Assembly (NCBI GenBank): GCA_025360005.1
Contig: JANYDA010000065.1
Span: forward strand, 1-64,000
Reading direction: 5' to 3'
Source of the DNA: Fibrobacteria bacterium
Lineage (GTDB): Bacteria > Fibrobacterota > Fibrobacteria > UBA11236
DNA length: 64,000 nt
Part shown: positions 1 to 7,172 of the stretch, piece after piece
Layout of the letters: every line of letters starts with the position of its first letter
Position numbering within the stretch: position 1 is the stretch's first letter
Notes under the pieces: generated by a model
The model's input: the letters and a program-made list of their open reading frames with translations, nothing else
Databases searched by the model: none
What the model was told of the DNA's origin: nothing
Position numbers and translations under genes: made by a program

Positions 1-1
1 C

Positions 2-112
2 CCCAAGGGAGAGAAAATATCCGATGACCAAATGGCTGGCTTGAACCTTAAATTAGAAGAATTCCACGGGGATTGGAATTACACAATTCGACCGAGTAGG
101 AAAGGCCGATAA
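2..112 (+). pseudogene. C-terminal end of an ISAzo13-like DDE transposase (cut by window edge)
   Basis: The second reading frame is open from the window edge to a TAA at 110-112. The last residues (an EEFHGDWNYTIRPS motif) resemble the carboxyl terminus of the ISAzo13/Rhodopirellula-type transposases, which end in a similar FHG-W-NYT stretch. Only about 36 residues are visible, so it could be the tail of an intact transposase beyond the edge or an isolated fragment. No terminal inverted repeat can be identified because only one side is present. The neighbouring truncated toxin tail starts almost immediately after it. Family assignment comes from motif memory and is moderately sure. Confidence 0.5.
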
Positions 113-273
113 TTGATCGATTATTGTTTAACGGGCCCTTACCCGAAGGATCTCCCAGTTGGGACGAGATTCTGGATCTTTCTCTCGATGAGGTTATGAA
201 GCGAGCCCAACGGAACGAAACTGGATTTAAGCAGTTTAAGAAGCTCTTAAATGATAAGAGATTCAATAAATAA
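100..273 (+). pseudogene. C-terminal remnant of a probable polymorphic toxin
   Basis: After the stop at 97-99, frame 1 is open to TAA at 271-273 and encodes about 57 residues ending in WDEILDLSLDEVMKRAQ, then GFKQFKKLLNDKRFNK. Carboxyl ends of this shape (W-DEI, a short helix, GF/GY, KLL, KRF) are common in secreted polymorphic (Rhs/CDI-type) toxins. There is no start codon and no amino-terminal delivery region, so this is a leftover of a gene whose front part has been lost, apparently at the transposase junction around 100-112. The immunity-like gene follows 12 bases downstream, the order usual for toxin and immunity pairs. The toxin class and activity cannot be named from this remnant. Confidence 0.45.
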
Positions 274-285
274 AGCAGGGTAGCA

Positions 286-513
286 TTGAAGCGAATGATC
301 GATTTTTTGAATAGGCTCGATATTGCCAAGATTTATTACACCATCGATCACACGAGCGACGATAGTCTCTTAGTTGTGGTTGCAGTTCCTGGACAAAGGT
401 GGGAAGTGCAGTTCATGGCCGATGGTGAGGTGGGGGTTGAAAAATTCTTGAGCAACGGCGAAATACATTCTGAGAATGAATTGGGAAATCTCTTTTCAGA
501 GTTCTCGAATTAA
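286..513 (+). CDS. Small putative immunity protein (75 aa)
   Basis: This 75-residue acidic protein has no signal peptide or membrane segment and a pattern (IDFLNRLDIAKI, VAVPGQRWEVQF, DGEVGVEKF) like small immunity proteins found directly after polymorphic toxins. I chose the TTG start at 286 because an AGCAGGG stretch at 274-280 is well spaced from it; the ATG at 295 would be 15 bases away. It lies 12 bases after the stop of the toxin remnant and was probably co-transcribed with it. If the toxin is dead, this would be an orphan immunity gene still able to protect against kin carrying the intact toxin. Function is inferred from position and size; the family is not named. Confidence 0.55.
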   Translation: MKRMIDFLNRLDIAKIYYTIDHTSDDSLLVVVAVPGQRWEVQFMADGEVGVEKFLSNGEIHSENELGNLFSEFSN

Positions 514-535
514 CCGTCTACGCTTTTCGGCTAAT

Positions 536-898
536 CTACTTTTGTCCCGCTAACCCCTCGACCTGTTTAAGCACTAGCTGCTGTTCAACAGGCTTCAGCT
601 TCTCGAATGCCTTCTGTAACTTGATCGCCCGCCGGTTCGGGCTCACCCTCACCTTAGCCGCCTGGGAGCCGCCCGGCTCTTCTTTGAACAAGTCGGCCAC
701 GCTCACCCCTAAGGCCTTGGCGATCGCCGGAAGCTTGGCCAGCTCCGGGGCTTTGATCCCCATCTCGTAATGCGCCACGGCCGCTTGGCTGGTGCCAATG
801 GCTTCGGCGAGCTGGGCCTGGGTTAGACCTGCTTTTTTCCTTAGCTGCTTCAGCGTGGTTTTGAAGTTCACGCTGTAAAGTATAGTGCCGGTATTCAT
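536..898 (-). CDS. XRE-family HTH transcriptional regulator (120 aa)
   Basis: Residues about 10-70 form a Cro/C1-type helix-turn-helix (KQLRKKAGLTQAQLAEAIGT, then AAVAHYEMG and LGVSVADLF). A basic linker and a short carboxyl helix follow. The ATG at 898 is preferred over the longer frame to 958 because the extra residues would cover the palindromic operator at 911-925. The gene diverges from the CHC2 gene fragment, and the palindrome lies between the two. It most likely represses itself and the divergent gene, as in mobile-element control circuits. Codon use looks like the rest of the element. DNA-binding fold is certain; the regulon is inferred. Confidence 0.85.
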   Translation of the reverse strand: MNTGTILYSVNFKTTLKQLRKKAGLTQAQLAEAIGTSQAAVAHYEMGIKAPELAKLPAIAKALGVSVADLFKEEPGGSQAAKVRVSPNRRAIKLQKAFEKLKPVEQQLVLKQVEGLAGQK

Positions 899-901
899 GC
901 T

Positions 902-931
902 TTGACAAATAGTACTTAAAGTACTTATTCT
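902..931 (+). promoter_or_regulatory. Promoter with embedded palindromic operator
   Basis: A consensus -35 TTGACA (902-907) is followed after 18 bases by TATTCT (926-931), a fair -10. The spacer holds the perfect inverted repeat AGTACTT-A-AAGTACT (911-925). A repressor bound there would block polymerase, so the HTH protein encoded to the left is the natural candidate. The site is also just 12 bases before the ATG of that gene, allowing autoregulation. Confidence 0.6.
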
Positions 932-990
932 TGGCACAAGTAAAAATCTCATTTTCACCCTTGACGGGGTTTTGGGTCAGGAGGCCAAGC

Positions 991-1635
991 ATGCCGAAAA
1001 TCCCGCAGGACGAGCTGGACCGTATCAAAAGCGAGATCGACCTAGTCGCCCTAGTCCGCGCCAAAGGCGTCGAGCTCAAGCCCCACGGTGCGGCCGACCT
1101 CATCGGCCGCTGCCCGTTCCACAACGACAAGACCCCGTCCTTAGTCGTGACGCCGGCGAAGGGCTTGTGGCATTGCCTACGCGCGTGCCAGGTGGGCGGG
1201 AGCGTGGTGGATTGGGTGATGAAGGCCGAAGGGGTTAGCTTCCGCCATGCGATCACTCTGCTGCAAGAAGGCAAAGCGGCCACGCTCCTCAGTGGCGATA
1301 CCATCGTACGCCAGTCCACGCGACCCAAGCTCGCAAGCCCTCTCACCTTAGACGCCGACGATCAAGCCCTGCTCAACCAGGTCACGGCCTACTACCACGA
1401 CACCCTGAAGCAATCGCCCAAGGCCCTGGAATACTTGCGCCAGCGCGGGCTCGACAGCGCCGAGGCCTTGGAAACGTTCAAGACCGGCTACGCGGACCGC
1501 ACCTTAGGCCTTCGCCTCCCGGAGAAAAACCGCGAAGCCGGCGCCGCCATCCGGGACCGCCTGCAAAAGCTTGGCGTGTACCGAAGCAGCGGCCACGAAC
1601 ACCTGACCGGCTTCCCTCGTCGTAACGCCTTCTAA
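991..1635 (+). pseudogene. Truncated CHC2 zinc-finger primase-like protein (214 of a much longer family)
   Basis: An AGGAGG at 979-984 precedes the ATG at 991. The product begins with the DnaG-type CHC2 zinc finger: CPFHNDKTPS, then WHCLRACQVGG, which gives the C-x2-H and C-x3-C ligands, followed by the linker expected in mobile-element CHC2 proteins. The expected product continues through a Toprim-like region for several hundred more residues. Here it ends at GHEHLTG, followed by seven aberrant residues and TAA at 1633-1635. The frame immediately after (1613-1699) encodes a second copy of part of the zinc finger. The gene therefore looks like the product of a recombination or deletion. Any surviving product would keep only the zinc-binding part. 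Confidence 0.75.
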
Positions 1636-1699
1636 GGCCCTGTGGCATTGCCGCTTGGTTTCCAGCCTTAGCGGCTCCTTCGGTTTGAATCCCGCATAG
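1613..1699 (+). pseudogene. Second CHC2 zinc-finger fragment joined in another frame
   Basis: In the frame one base off the preceding gene, the codons from 1613 read SLVVTPSKALWHC, almost identical to SLVVTPAKGLWHC inside the intact zinc finger (about 1138-1173). The DNA is similar but not identical, with differences mostly at third positions, so the source was probably a diverged paralogue and not a recent slip. After the WHC the similarity fades and the frame stops at 1697-1699. This marks the junction where the longer CHC2 gene was broken. Confidence 0.55.
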
Positions 1700-1984
1700 A
1701 TATCCGCTATCTATTTCGGCAGGTATTGGAAGGTATTCTCCTTCAATACCAAAGGTAACTCACACGTTACACCACGGCAGAAGAACGCCTCGGGAACCGT
1801 CCAGGTCTTAGGGCCAAACGCTTGCGAAATGCGAGGCCTGAATCCAAAATGCTTCGGGGGTCTGGGAATGAATCAAATAAATCCGTGCCGAGGAACATAT
1901 TGAACGGACGGGCGTCTTCCTTAGCTATATCATAGGGCGTCGTAGTAAATTGTTGGCTCCGAAGATTTCCCACGAGGCGGATTT
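1700..1984. other. Non-coding stretch with a hairpin
   Basis: No supported gene lies between the CHC2 debris and the YkgJ-like gene. An inverted repeat (GGTATTG at 1722-1728 pairing with CAATACC at 1744-1750, plus inner AAGG/CCTT) makes a stable hairpin, without a T-run after it. A small GTAAC/GTTAC pair lies at 1755-1770. The rest is probably decayed mobile-element sequence or the upstream region of the next gene. Confidence 0.4.
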
Positions 1985-2692
1985 ATGATTGAAGAGAGGA
2001 TCAAGGAGCGCCCCAAATCCAAAGGCCGGTTGCCGACCGAGGGGTTTTCCGAGTGGTTGTCCGGCATCAGGCTGGCGCAGAAAACCGGCGTCGGGGCGAG
2101 CGTCCCTTGCGGCGAATGCCGGGGCTGTTGCACCTCCGCCTATTTCATCCATGTCGGTCCGGAAGAAAAGGAGACGCTCGCCCGCATCCCCAGAAAACTG
2201 GCCTTCGCCGCGCCCGGGCTCCCCAAGGGCCATGTGCTGATGGGCTATGATGAAAAGGGGCATTGCCCGATGTTCATCGACAACAAGTGCTCCATCTATG
2301 CTCACCGGCCGAAAACCTGCCGCCAATATGATTGCCGGATTTTCCCCGCGACCGGACTCGCTGTGGGCGGTGAGAAACCGGTGATTGCCGGGCAATCCGG
2401 GCGCTGGGAATTCTCCTTTCCGGCCGCGCAGGATAGCGAAGAGTTGCGGGCGGTGCGCGCGGCGGCGGCTTTCCTGAATGCGTATGCGGATCTTTTCCCT
2501 GCCGGTTTCGTCCCCAACAATCCCACCCAGCAAGCCATGGTGGCGATCAAAGTTTATCCGGTTTTCCTGGAAGCGATCGCAGCGCCGGAAAAATCGGAGG
2601 CTGGGAAGGCCGATGCGGCAGCCCGCCGGCGGCGTACCGCGGCAGCCATGCTCGCCGCCTATAAGCAGTTCGAGCGCGACCGGGACGGCTGA
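1985..2692 (+). CDS. YkgJ-family cysteine-cluster protein (235 aa)
   Basis: The protein carries the cysteine pattern of the YkgJ/Fli-B-like zinc or iron-binding family: PCGECRGCC near residues 41-49, then GHCPMF, NKCSIYAHRPKTCRQYDCR around 95-120. These are typically CxxCxxCC and CxxY..RPxxC motifs thought to hold an Fe-S cluster or zinc. Length fits the family. The ATG at 1985 has GAGG 7 bases upstream. There is no signal peptide, so the protein is cytoplasmic. It stands alone, convergent with the efflux operon, and has no functional clue from neighbours. The biochemical role of this family is largely unknown. Confidence 0.8.
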   Translation: MIEERIKERPKSKGRLPTEGFSEWLSGIRLAQKTGVGASVPCGECRGCCTSAYFIHVGPEEKETLARIPRKLAFAAPGLPKGHVLMGYDEKGHCPMFIDNKCSIYAHRPKTCRQYDCRIFPATGLAVGGEKPVIAGQSGRWEFSFPAAQDSEELRAVRAAAAFLNAYADLFPAGFVPNNPTQQAMVAIKVYPVFLEAIAAPEKSEAGKADAAARRRRTAAAMLAAYKQFERDRDG

Positions 2693-2720
2693 CCCATCCC
2701 CCTGCCTTTGCGGCGCTGGG

Positions 2721-5700
2721 CTAATGCGGCGCGGGGGCGGTCTCCACGTCCATTTCATCCTTCTTCATCATGATGCCCATCTTCTCTTTGCGCTTTTCCC
2801 ACGAGTAGTAGAAAGTGGGCACCACCACCAGCACCAGCAGGGTGTTGAAGAGCAGGCCCCAGAAAATGCCCCAAGCCATGGGCGCCCACCATAGCGAGGA
2901 CTCGCTCTTGGTCTCGATGCCGAAGTGGATGAAGTCGATCCCTTTTCCCGTGGCCATGGGCAAGAGCCCGATCATGGCCGTCACGGCGGTCAGAAGCACG
3001 GGGCGCAAACGCGTGGCGCCGCCGGTGATGACCGCGTCCCGCAACGGCATACCGTGCCTGCGCAGATGATTGATGAAGTCGATGAGCACAATGCCGTTCT
3101 TGGCCACCACGCCTGCCAAGGCGATGATGCCGATGCCGGTCATCATGATGGCGAAGGTGGTATGCACCAGCAAGAGGCCCCAGAACACGCCGCCCAGCGA
3201 CAGGATGATGCCGATCAGCACCAGGAAGGGCTGCAGCACCGAGTTGAACTGCGCCACCATGGTCAGGAACACCAACGACACGGCGATGAAGAAGGCCTTC
3301 TTGAGGAAGTTGGTGGTATCGTCCTGCTCGCGGTTGCTGCTGCCGGTCTGGATGCGGTAGCCGGGCGGGCAGTTGATCTTCTTGGCTATTTCCGCCGCCA
3401 TGGCCTTGGCCACGGATTCATCCTTGACGCCGGGAGCCATTTCCGCCCATACCTGGATGGTGCGATCGCCTTCCAGATGGTTGATCTTGGCCAGGCTGGC
3501 GCCTTGGGTGATGCGCACCATGGAGGTGAGCGGGATTTGCGCGCCTTCGTGCGGAACGGTGATCTGATCCAGGCCGGAGAAGGCTTCCCGCGTCTTGGGA
3601 TCCAGGCGGATCATCACGTCGTATTCATCCTTGCCCTGGCGGTACTTGGCCGCTTCGATGCCGTGGATGGACCCGCGCACCGCCGTCGCCACGTCCGCGG
3701 TGGTCACGCCCATGGCCATGGCCTGCTCGCGATCGATGTCCACGCGCAGCTCCGGCCGCACGGGTTCGTAATCCCAGTCGATGTTGACCAGGTTGGGGAC
3801 CGTATGCAGCTTAGCCTTAAGCTCCTCCGCCACCTTGGCGATTTCCTTGAAGTCATCGCCCACCACTTCGAAGGAGACCGGGAAGCCCTGGGGCGGGCCT
3901 TCCTGCTGCTGCTTGACGCTCACCTTCCAACCGGGAAGGATGTCCTTCATGTTCTCTTCCATCCAGGCCATCGACTTCCAGGAAGAGACCTTGCGCTCGT
4001 TGTAATCCTGGAAGGCCACGTCCACGTAGGCCTTGTTGGATTCCGGGCTGCGGTCTCCGCCCATGGCGGTCTTGCCGAAGCCGACCACGCCGGAGAAGCT
4101 TTCCACGTCGCCGACGGAATCCGGCATGGTGAAGAGTTTGTTCTCGACGATCTTGAGTACGGAATCGGTTTCGGAAATGTTGATGCCCAGCGGGCCTTCC
4201 ACTTCCACGGCCACCACCAGGGGATCGATCTTGGGGAAGAACACCACGCCCGTGCCCAACTTGCCGTAAGCCATGATGCCGCCGATGACGAAGATGAAGC
4301 AAAACAGAGTGATGAGCCAGGGATGACGGATGGCGCGTTCCAGCACGCTGCTGTACCAGTTCTTCACCTTCTCGAAGCGTTCCCCGCCGCCCTCTTCCAT
4401 GCCTTTGGAATTGCTGCTCATGAACAGGGAAGCGAACACGGGATTGAAGACGAAAGCGACGAACAGCGATCCGGCTAAGGTCACGGACACGGTGATGGGC
4501 AGGTATTTGAAGAACTGGCCCATCATGCCCGGCATCAGCAGCAGCGGGAGAAAAGCGAAGATGGTGGTCAGGGTGGCCGTAGCCACCGGGAGCATCACTT
4601 CCTTGGTGCCGTCGATGGCGGCCTGCACCTTGGTCTTGCCCATTTGCAAGTGCCGGTAGATGTTCTCCACCACCACGATGCCGTCGTCCACCAGCATCCC
4701 CAAGCCTATCACCAGCGAGAAGAGCACCACCATGTTGAGGGTAACGCCCATGTAATCCAGCACCAGGAAACCCATCATCATGGAGAAGGGGATGGCGGTG
4801 GAGATGAAGAAGCTGTTGCGCACGCCCAGGAAAAAGGACAGGATGACCACCACCAGCACCAGGCCGGTGAGGATGTGGTTCTGCAATTCCCTGGCCATGC
4901 GGCGGATGGCGATGGATTGATCGAAGGTGTAGTTGATATGCGTGCCGGCCGGCCAGGAGGGCTTCAACTCTTCCACCGTGCGTTTGGCTTCGTCCACCAG
5001 ATCCACGATGTTGGATCCCGTGCGCTTGGTAACCGCGATGGCCTGGGAGTTCTTGCCGTGCAGGCGGAACACCGTGCTGCGATCGCGCGCATACCCGAAA
5101 TGGACGTTGGCCACGTCGCGCACGCGCACCAGGCTGGCTCCGCTGCCGCGGATGACCAGGTCCGCGAATTCTTCCGGATTGGCGAGCTCGCCGGTGAGCT
5201 GGATGGAGAAGCGGCTGCCGCCGGCTTTCAGGGTGCCGCCGGGGATGTTGCGATGCTGGCCCTGCACGGTCTTCATCAAATCATTGAGACTCACACCGTA
5301 CTGGCGCAGGCGGGCGGGATCCGCGTCGATGGCGACTTCCTTCTCCTGCTTGCCGGTGATCTGCGCGTCCAGCACCCCGGGAATGGTCTTGACCCGATCC
5401 TTGAGCTGCTCCACAACCTTGTCGAGGCGCTCGCTCTCGTAGTCGCCGGAAAGGGACATGACGAAGATGGGGATGTTGGAAAAGTTGAGCTCGCGGACCA
5501 CGGGCTCGTCCGCATCCGTGGGCAGATCCGGCTTGGCCTCGTCCACCTTGTCCTTGACGCGGCGCAGGGCGGTTTCCACGTTGACGTTGGCGTTGAACTC
5601 CACCTGGATGGAGGAGATGCTTTCCATGGACTGGCTGGAAACCTTCTTGACGCCGTCCAGGCCTTCCAGCTTGTCCTCGATCTTGTCCGTCACCGTCTTC

Positions 5701-5873
5701 TCGATATCGTCCGGGGACGCGCCCGCGTACACGACATTGATGAAGATCAACGGGATCTTGACCTCGGGAAAGGATTCCAACGGCATGCTCTTGTACGACA
5801 TGGATCCGGCCAGGAGCAGGATGACCGCCAACACGAGCACGGTGACCGGATTTTTGACTGCGAACTTTGTCAT
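2721..5873 (-). CDS. RND efflux pump inner-membrane transporter (HAE1/AcrB type, 1050 aa)
   Basis: This is a full-length resistance-nodulation-division transporter of the proton-driven drug-efflux branch. It starts MTKFAVKNPVTVL, has the two large periplasmic loops, and in TM4 the proton-relay pair D396-D397 (GMLVDDGIVVVENI). TM10 holds the conserved Lys in VVAKNGIVLIDF. Length is normal for the family. The pump would form a tripartite complex with the MFP (6087-7172) and the TolC-like channel (7169-8620) to expel lipophilic compounds, heavy metals being less likely because the metal-binding methionines of the CusA type are not seen. It lies 213 bases downstream of the MFP, separated by an AT-rich repeat. 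It probably shares the tetR promoter. Confidence 0.93.
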   Translation of the reverse strand: MTKFAVKNPVTVLVLAVILLLAGSMSYKSMPLESFPEVKIPLIFINVVYAGASPDDIEKTVTDKIEDKLEGLDGVKKVSSQSMESISSIQVEFNANVNVETALRRVKDKVDEAKPDLPTDADEPVVRELNFSNIPIFVMSLSGDYESERLDKVVEQLKDRVKTIPGVLDAQITGKQEKEVAIDADPARLRQYGVSLNDLMKTVQGQHRNIPGGTLKAGGSRFSIQLTGELANPEEFADLVIRGSGASLVRVRDVANVHFGYARDRSTVFRLHGKNSQAIAVTKRTGSNIVDLVDEAKRTVEELKPSWPAGTHINYTFDQSIAIRRMARELQNHILTGLVLVVVILSFFLGVRNSFFISTAIPFSMMMGFLVLDYMGVTLNMVVLFSLVIGLGMLVDDGIVVVENIYRHLQMGKTKVQAAIDGTKEVMLPVATATLTTIFAFLPLLLMPGMMGQFFKYLPITVSVTLAGSLFVAFVFNPVFASLFMSSNSKGMEEGGGERFEKVKNWYSSVLERAIRHPWLITLFCFIFVIGGIMAYGKLGTGVVFFPKIDPLVVAVEVEGPLGINISETDSVLKIVENKLFTMPDSVGDVESFSGVVGFGKTAMGGDRSPESNKAYVDVAFQDYNERKVSSWKSMAWMEENMKDILPGWKVSVKQQQEGPPQGFPVSFEVVGDDFKEIAKVAEELKAKLHTVPNLVNIDWDYEPVRPELRVDIDREQAMAMGVTTADVATAVRGSIHGIEAAKYRQGKDEYDVMIRLDPKTREAFSGLDQITVPHEGAQIPLTSMVRITQGASLAKINHLEGDRTIQVWAEMAPGVKDESVAKAMAAEIAKKINCPPGYRIQTGSSNREQDDTTNFLKKAFFIAVSLVFLTMVAQFNSVLQPFLVLIGIILSLGGVFWGLLLVHTTFAIMMTGIGIIALAGVVAKNGIVLIDFINHLRRHGMPLRDAVITGGATRLRPVLLTAVTAMIGLLPMATGKGIDFIHFGIETKSESSLWWAPMAWGIFWGLLFNTLLVLVVVPTFYYSWEKRKEKMGIMMKKDEMDVETAPAPH

Positions 5874-5924
5874 GGAAAGACTCCCTAAGATAAAAGGTGG
5901 GACGGCTTACGTAGGCCTCCCCAA

Positions 5925-6080
5925 GAGAAGTCAAAACGCAAAGCGCAAAATACAGAGTGCAAAATTGCGGAAGTGCGGCCGCGGCCAGGTGCCGGGCGGA
6001 ATGGACTTCCGTTCTTCATTTTCCTTCTCTTCATTTTAAATTTCGCACTTTGAACTTTGACTTTTGAATTTTTAACAACC
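5925..6080. repeat. AT-rich imperfect inverted repeat between MFP and RND genes
   Basis: The gap contains A-rich words near 5931-5970 (AAGTCAAAACGCAAAGCGC and GAGTGCAAAATTG) and T-rich counterparts near 6036-6078 (AATTTCGCACTTTGAACTTTG, then ACTTTTGAATTTT). The two arms are imperfect complements around a GC-rich centre. Base composition is unlike the adjacent genes. It could be a small non-autonomous element or an intercistronic hairpin that lowers pump expression; no ORF is supported inside. Confidence 0.45.
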
Positions 6081-6086
6081 GGCCGA

Positions 6087-7172
6087 CTAGTAGGCAACCT
6101 TGGTTCCGGTCGAGACCTGGAACGCGCCCACGGTGATGATGAGATCGCCTTCTGCGATGCCGCTTTCTATGAGGACGGAATCGCCCAGGCCCGGGCCCAG
6201 ACGCACCGGCACCTGCACGGCCTTGCCGTCGCGGACGACCATGACCATGGTGCCTTCCTGCAGGCGCAATACCGCGTTGGACGGTACCACGATGGCCTTG
6301 TCGTATTTCTTACGGAGGATGCGGGTCTTGCCTACCATGCCGGGGCGCAGCACATTGCCGGAGTTGGGGATGTCGATGCGGGCCATCACCGTGCGGTTAT
6401 GCGCTTCCACGGCGCGGTCGATGCTCTTGAGCTTGCCGCTGAAGACACGCGCGGAATCCTGCACCAGGCTGAACTCGGCGGTCTGACCCTCATGGAAATC
6501 GCGCGCTTCCGATTCCGGAATGGCCACCACGGCCTGCAAGCGCGCGGTAGCGGCGATGCGCACCGTGGGCCCGCCGGGCGCCACGGTCTGGAAGCGCTCG
6601 ATCATGCGGCTCACCAGCACGCCGGAGAAAGGCGCTTGGCAACGGCTGTCTTCATAGGCGCGCTGCGCTTGCAGCATGGACACGCGGGCCTGCTGGAAGC
6701 CCAGTTCGGCCTGGTCCAGCACGGCCTTGCCCACGAAGCCCTTATCGACGTTCACCTTCTGCCGATCGAGTTCGCCCTTGGCCACATCCATGGCGGACTT
6801 GGCGGAAAGCATCATGGCCTGATAGCGTTGGCTCTCGATATCGCATAGCCCTTGGCCGGCCTTGACGGCCATGCCCACTTCGCTGACGTTGGCCACGCGG
6901 CCGCCCTGCATGGGCGCGGCCAGGGTGGCGTCGTCGGAGCCGCGCAGATCGGCGCTGTAGTTGCCCCAATCCTCGAAGGCCATGGGTTTGGCGGTCAGCA
7001 CCACCACGCGGACGGCGGCCGTGGTATCGGCGCCGGCGACGGCATCCTTGGCTTTATCGCCCTTTTTGCAACCCGCCACCAGGGCGGCCGCGACCAGGGC
7101 GAAGATTGGAAGGTAGCCGCCGGTCGGGCGGGCATAGCCGCCGTTGCGGCGGTTGTTGACGTGGTTATTCAT
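6087..7172 (-). CDS. RND efflux periplasmic adaptor (MFP) lipoprotein (361 aa)
   Basis: The amino end has a hydrophobic signal ending in the lipobox LVAGC (Cys35), so the adaptor is anchored as a lipoprotein. After it come the barrel-sandwich/lipoyl half (VANVSEVGMAVKAGQGL), a coiled-coil hairpin (about residues 115-180, MLSAKSAMDVAKGELDRQ), a second lipoyl half (CQAPFSGVLVSRMI) and a beta-barrel plus membrane-proximal domain to the end. Length is typical. The ATG overlaps the TolC-like gene stop as ATGA, which supports translational coupling. It bridges the RND pump and the outer-membrane channel. Assignment to the HlyD/AcrA superfamily is secure; the transported substrate is unknown. Confidence 0.92.
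   Translation of the reverse strand: MNNHVNNRRNGGYARPTGGYLPIFALVAAALVAGCKKGDKAKDAVAGADTTAAVRVVVLTAKPMAFEDWGNYSADLRGSDDATLAAPMQGGRVANVSEVGMAVKAGQGLCDIESQRYQAMMLSAKSAMDVAKGELDRQKVNVDKGFVGKAVLDQAELGFQQARVSMLQAQRAYEDSRCQAPFSGVLVSRMIERFQTVAPGGPTVRIAATARLQAVVAIPESEARDFHEGQTAEFSLVQDSARVFSGKLKSIDRAVEAHNRTVMARIDIPNSGNVLRPGMVGKTRILRKKYDKAIVVPSNAVLRLQEGTMVMVVRDGKAVQVPVRLGPGLGDSVLIESGIAEGDLIITVGAFQVSTGTKVAY

Noticed and set aside
1767-1973. Small open frames between the CHC2 debris and the YkgJ-like gene
   Set aside because: No ribosome-binding site, no family pattern and conflicting frames; treated as non-coding.
2925-4478. Long open frame of 517 codons opposite the RND gene
   Set aside because: It is antisense to a well-conserved RND transporter and is rich in His, Asp and Gly as shadow frames in GC-rich DNA are.
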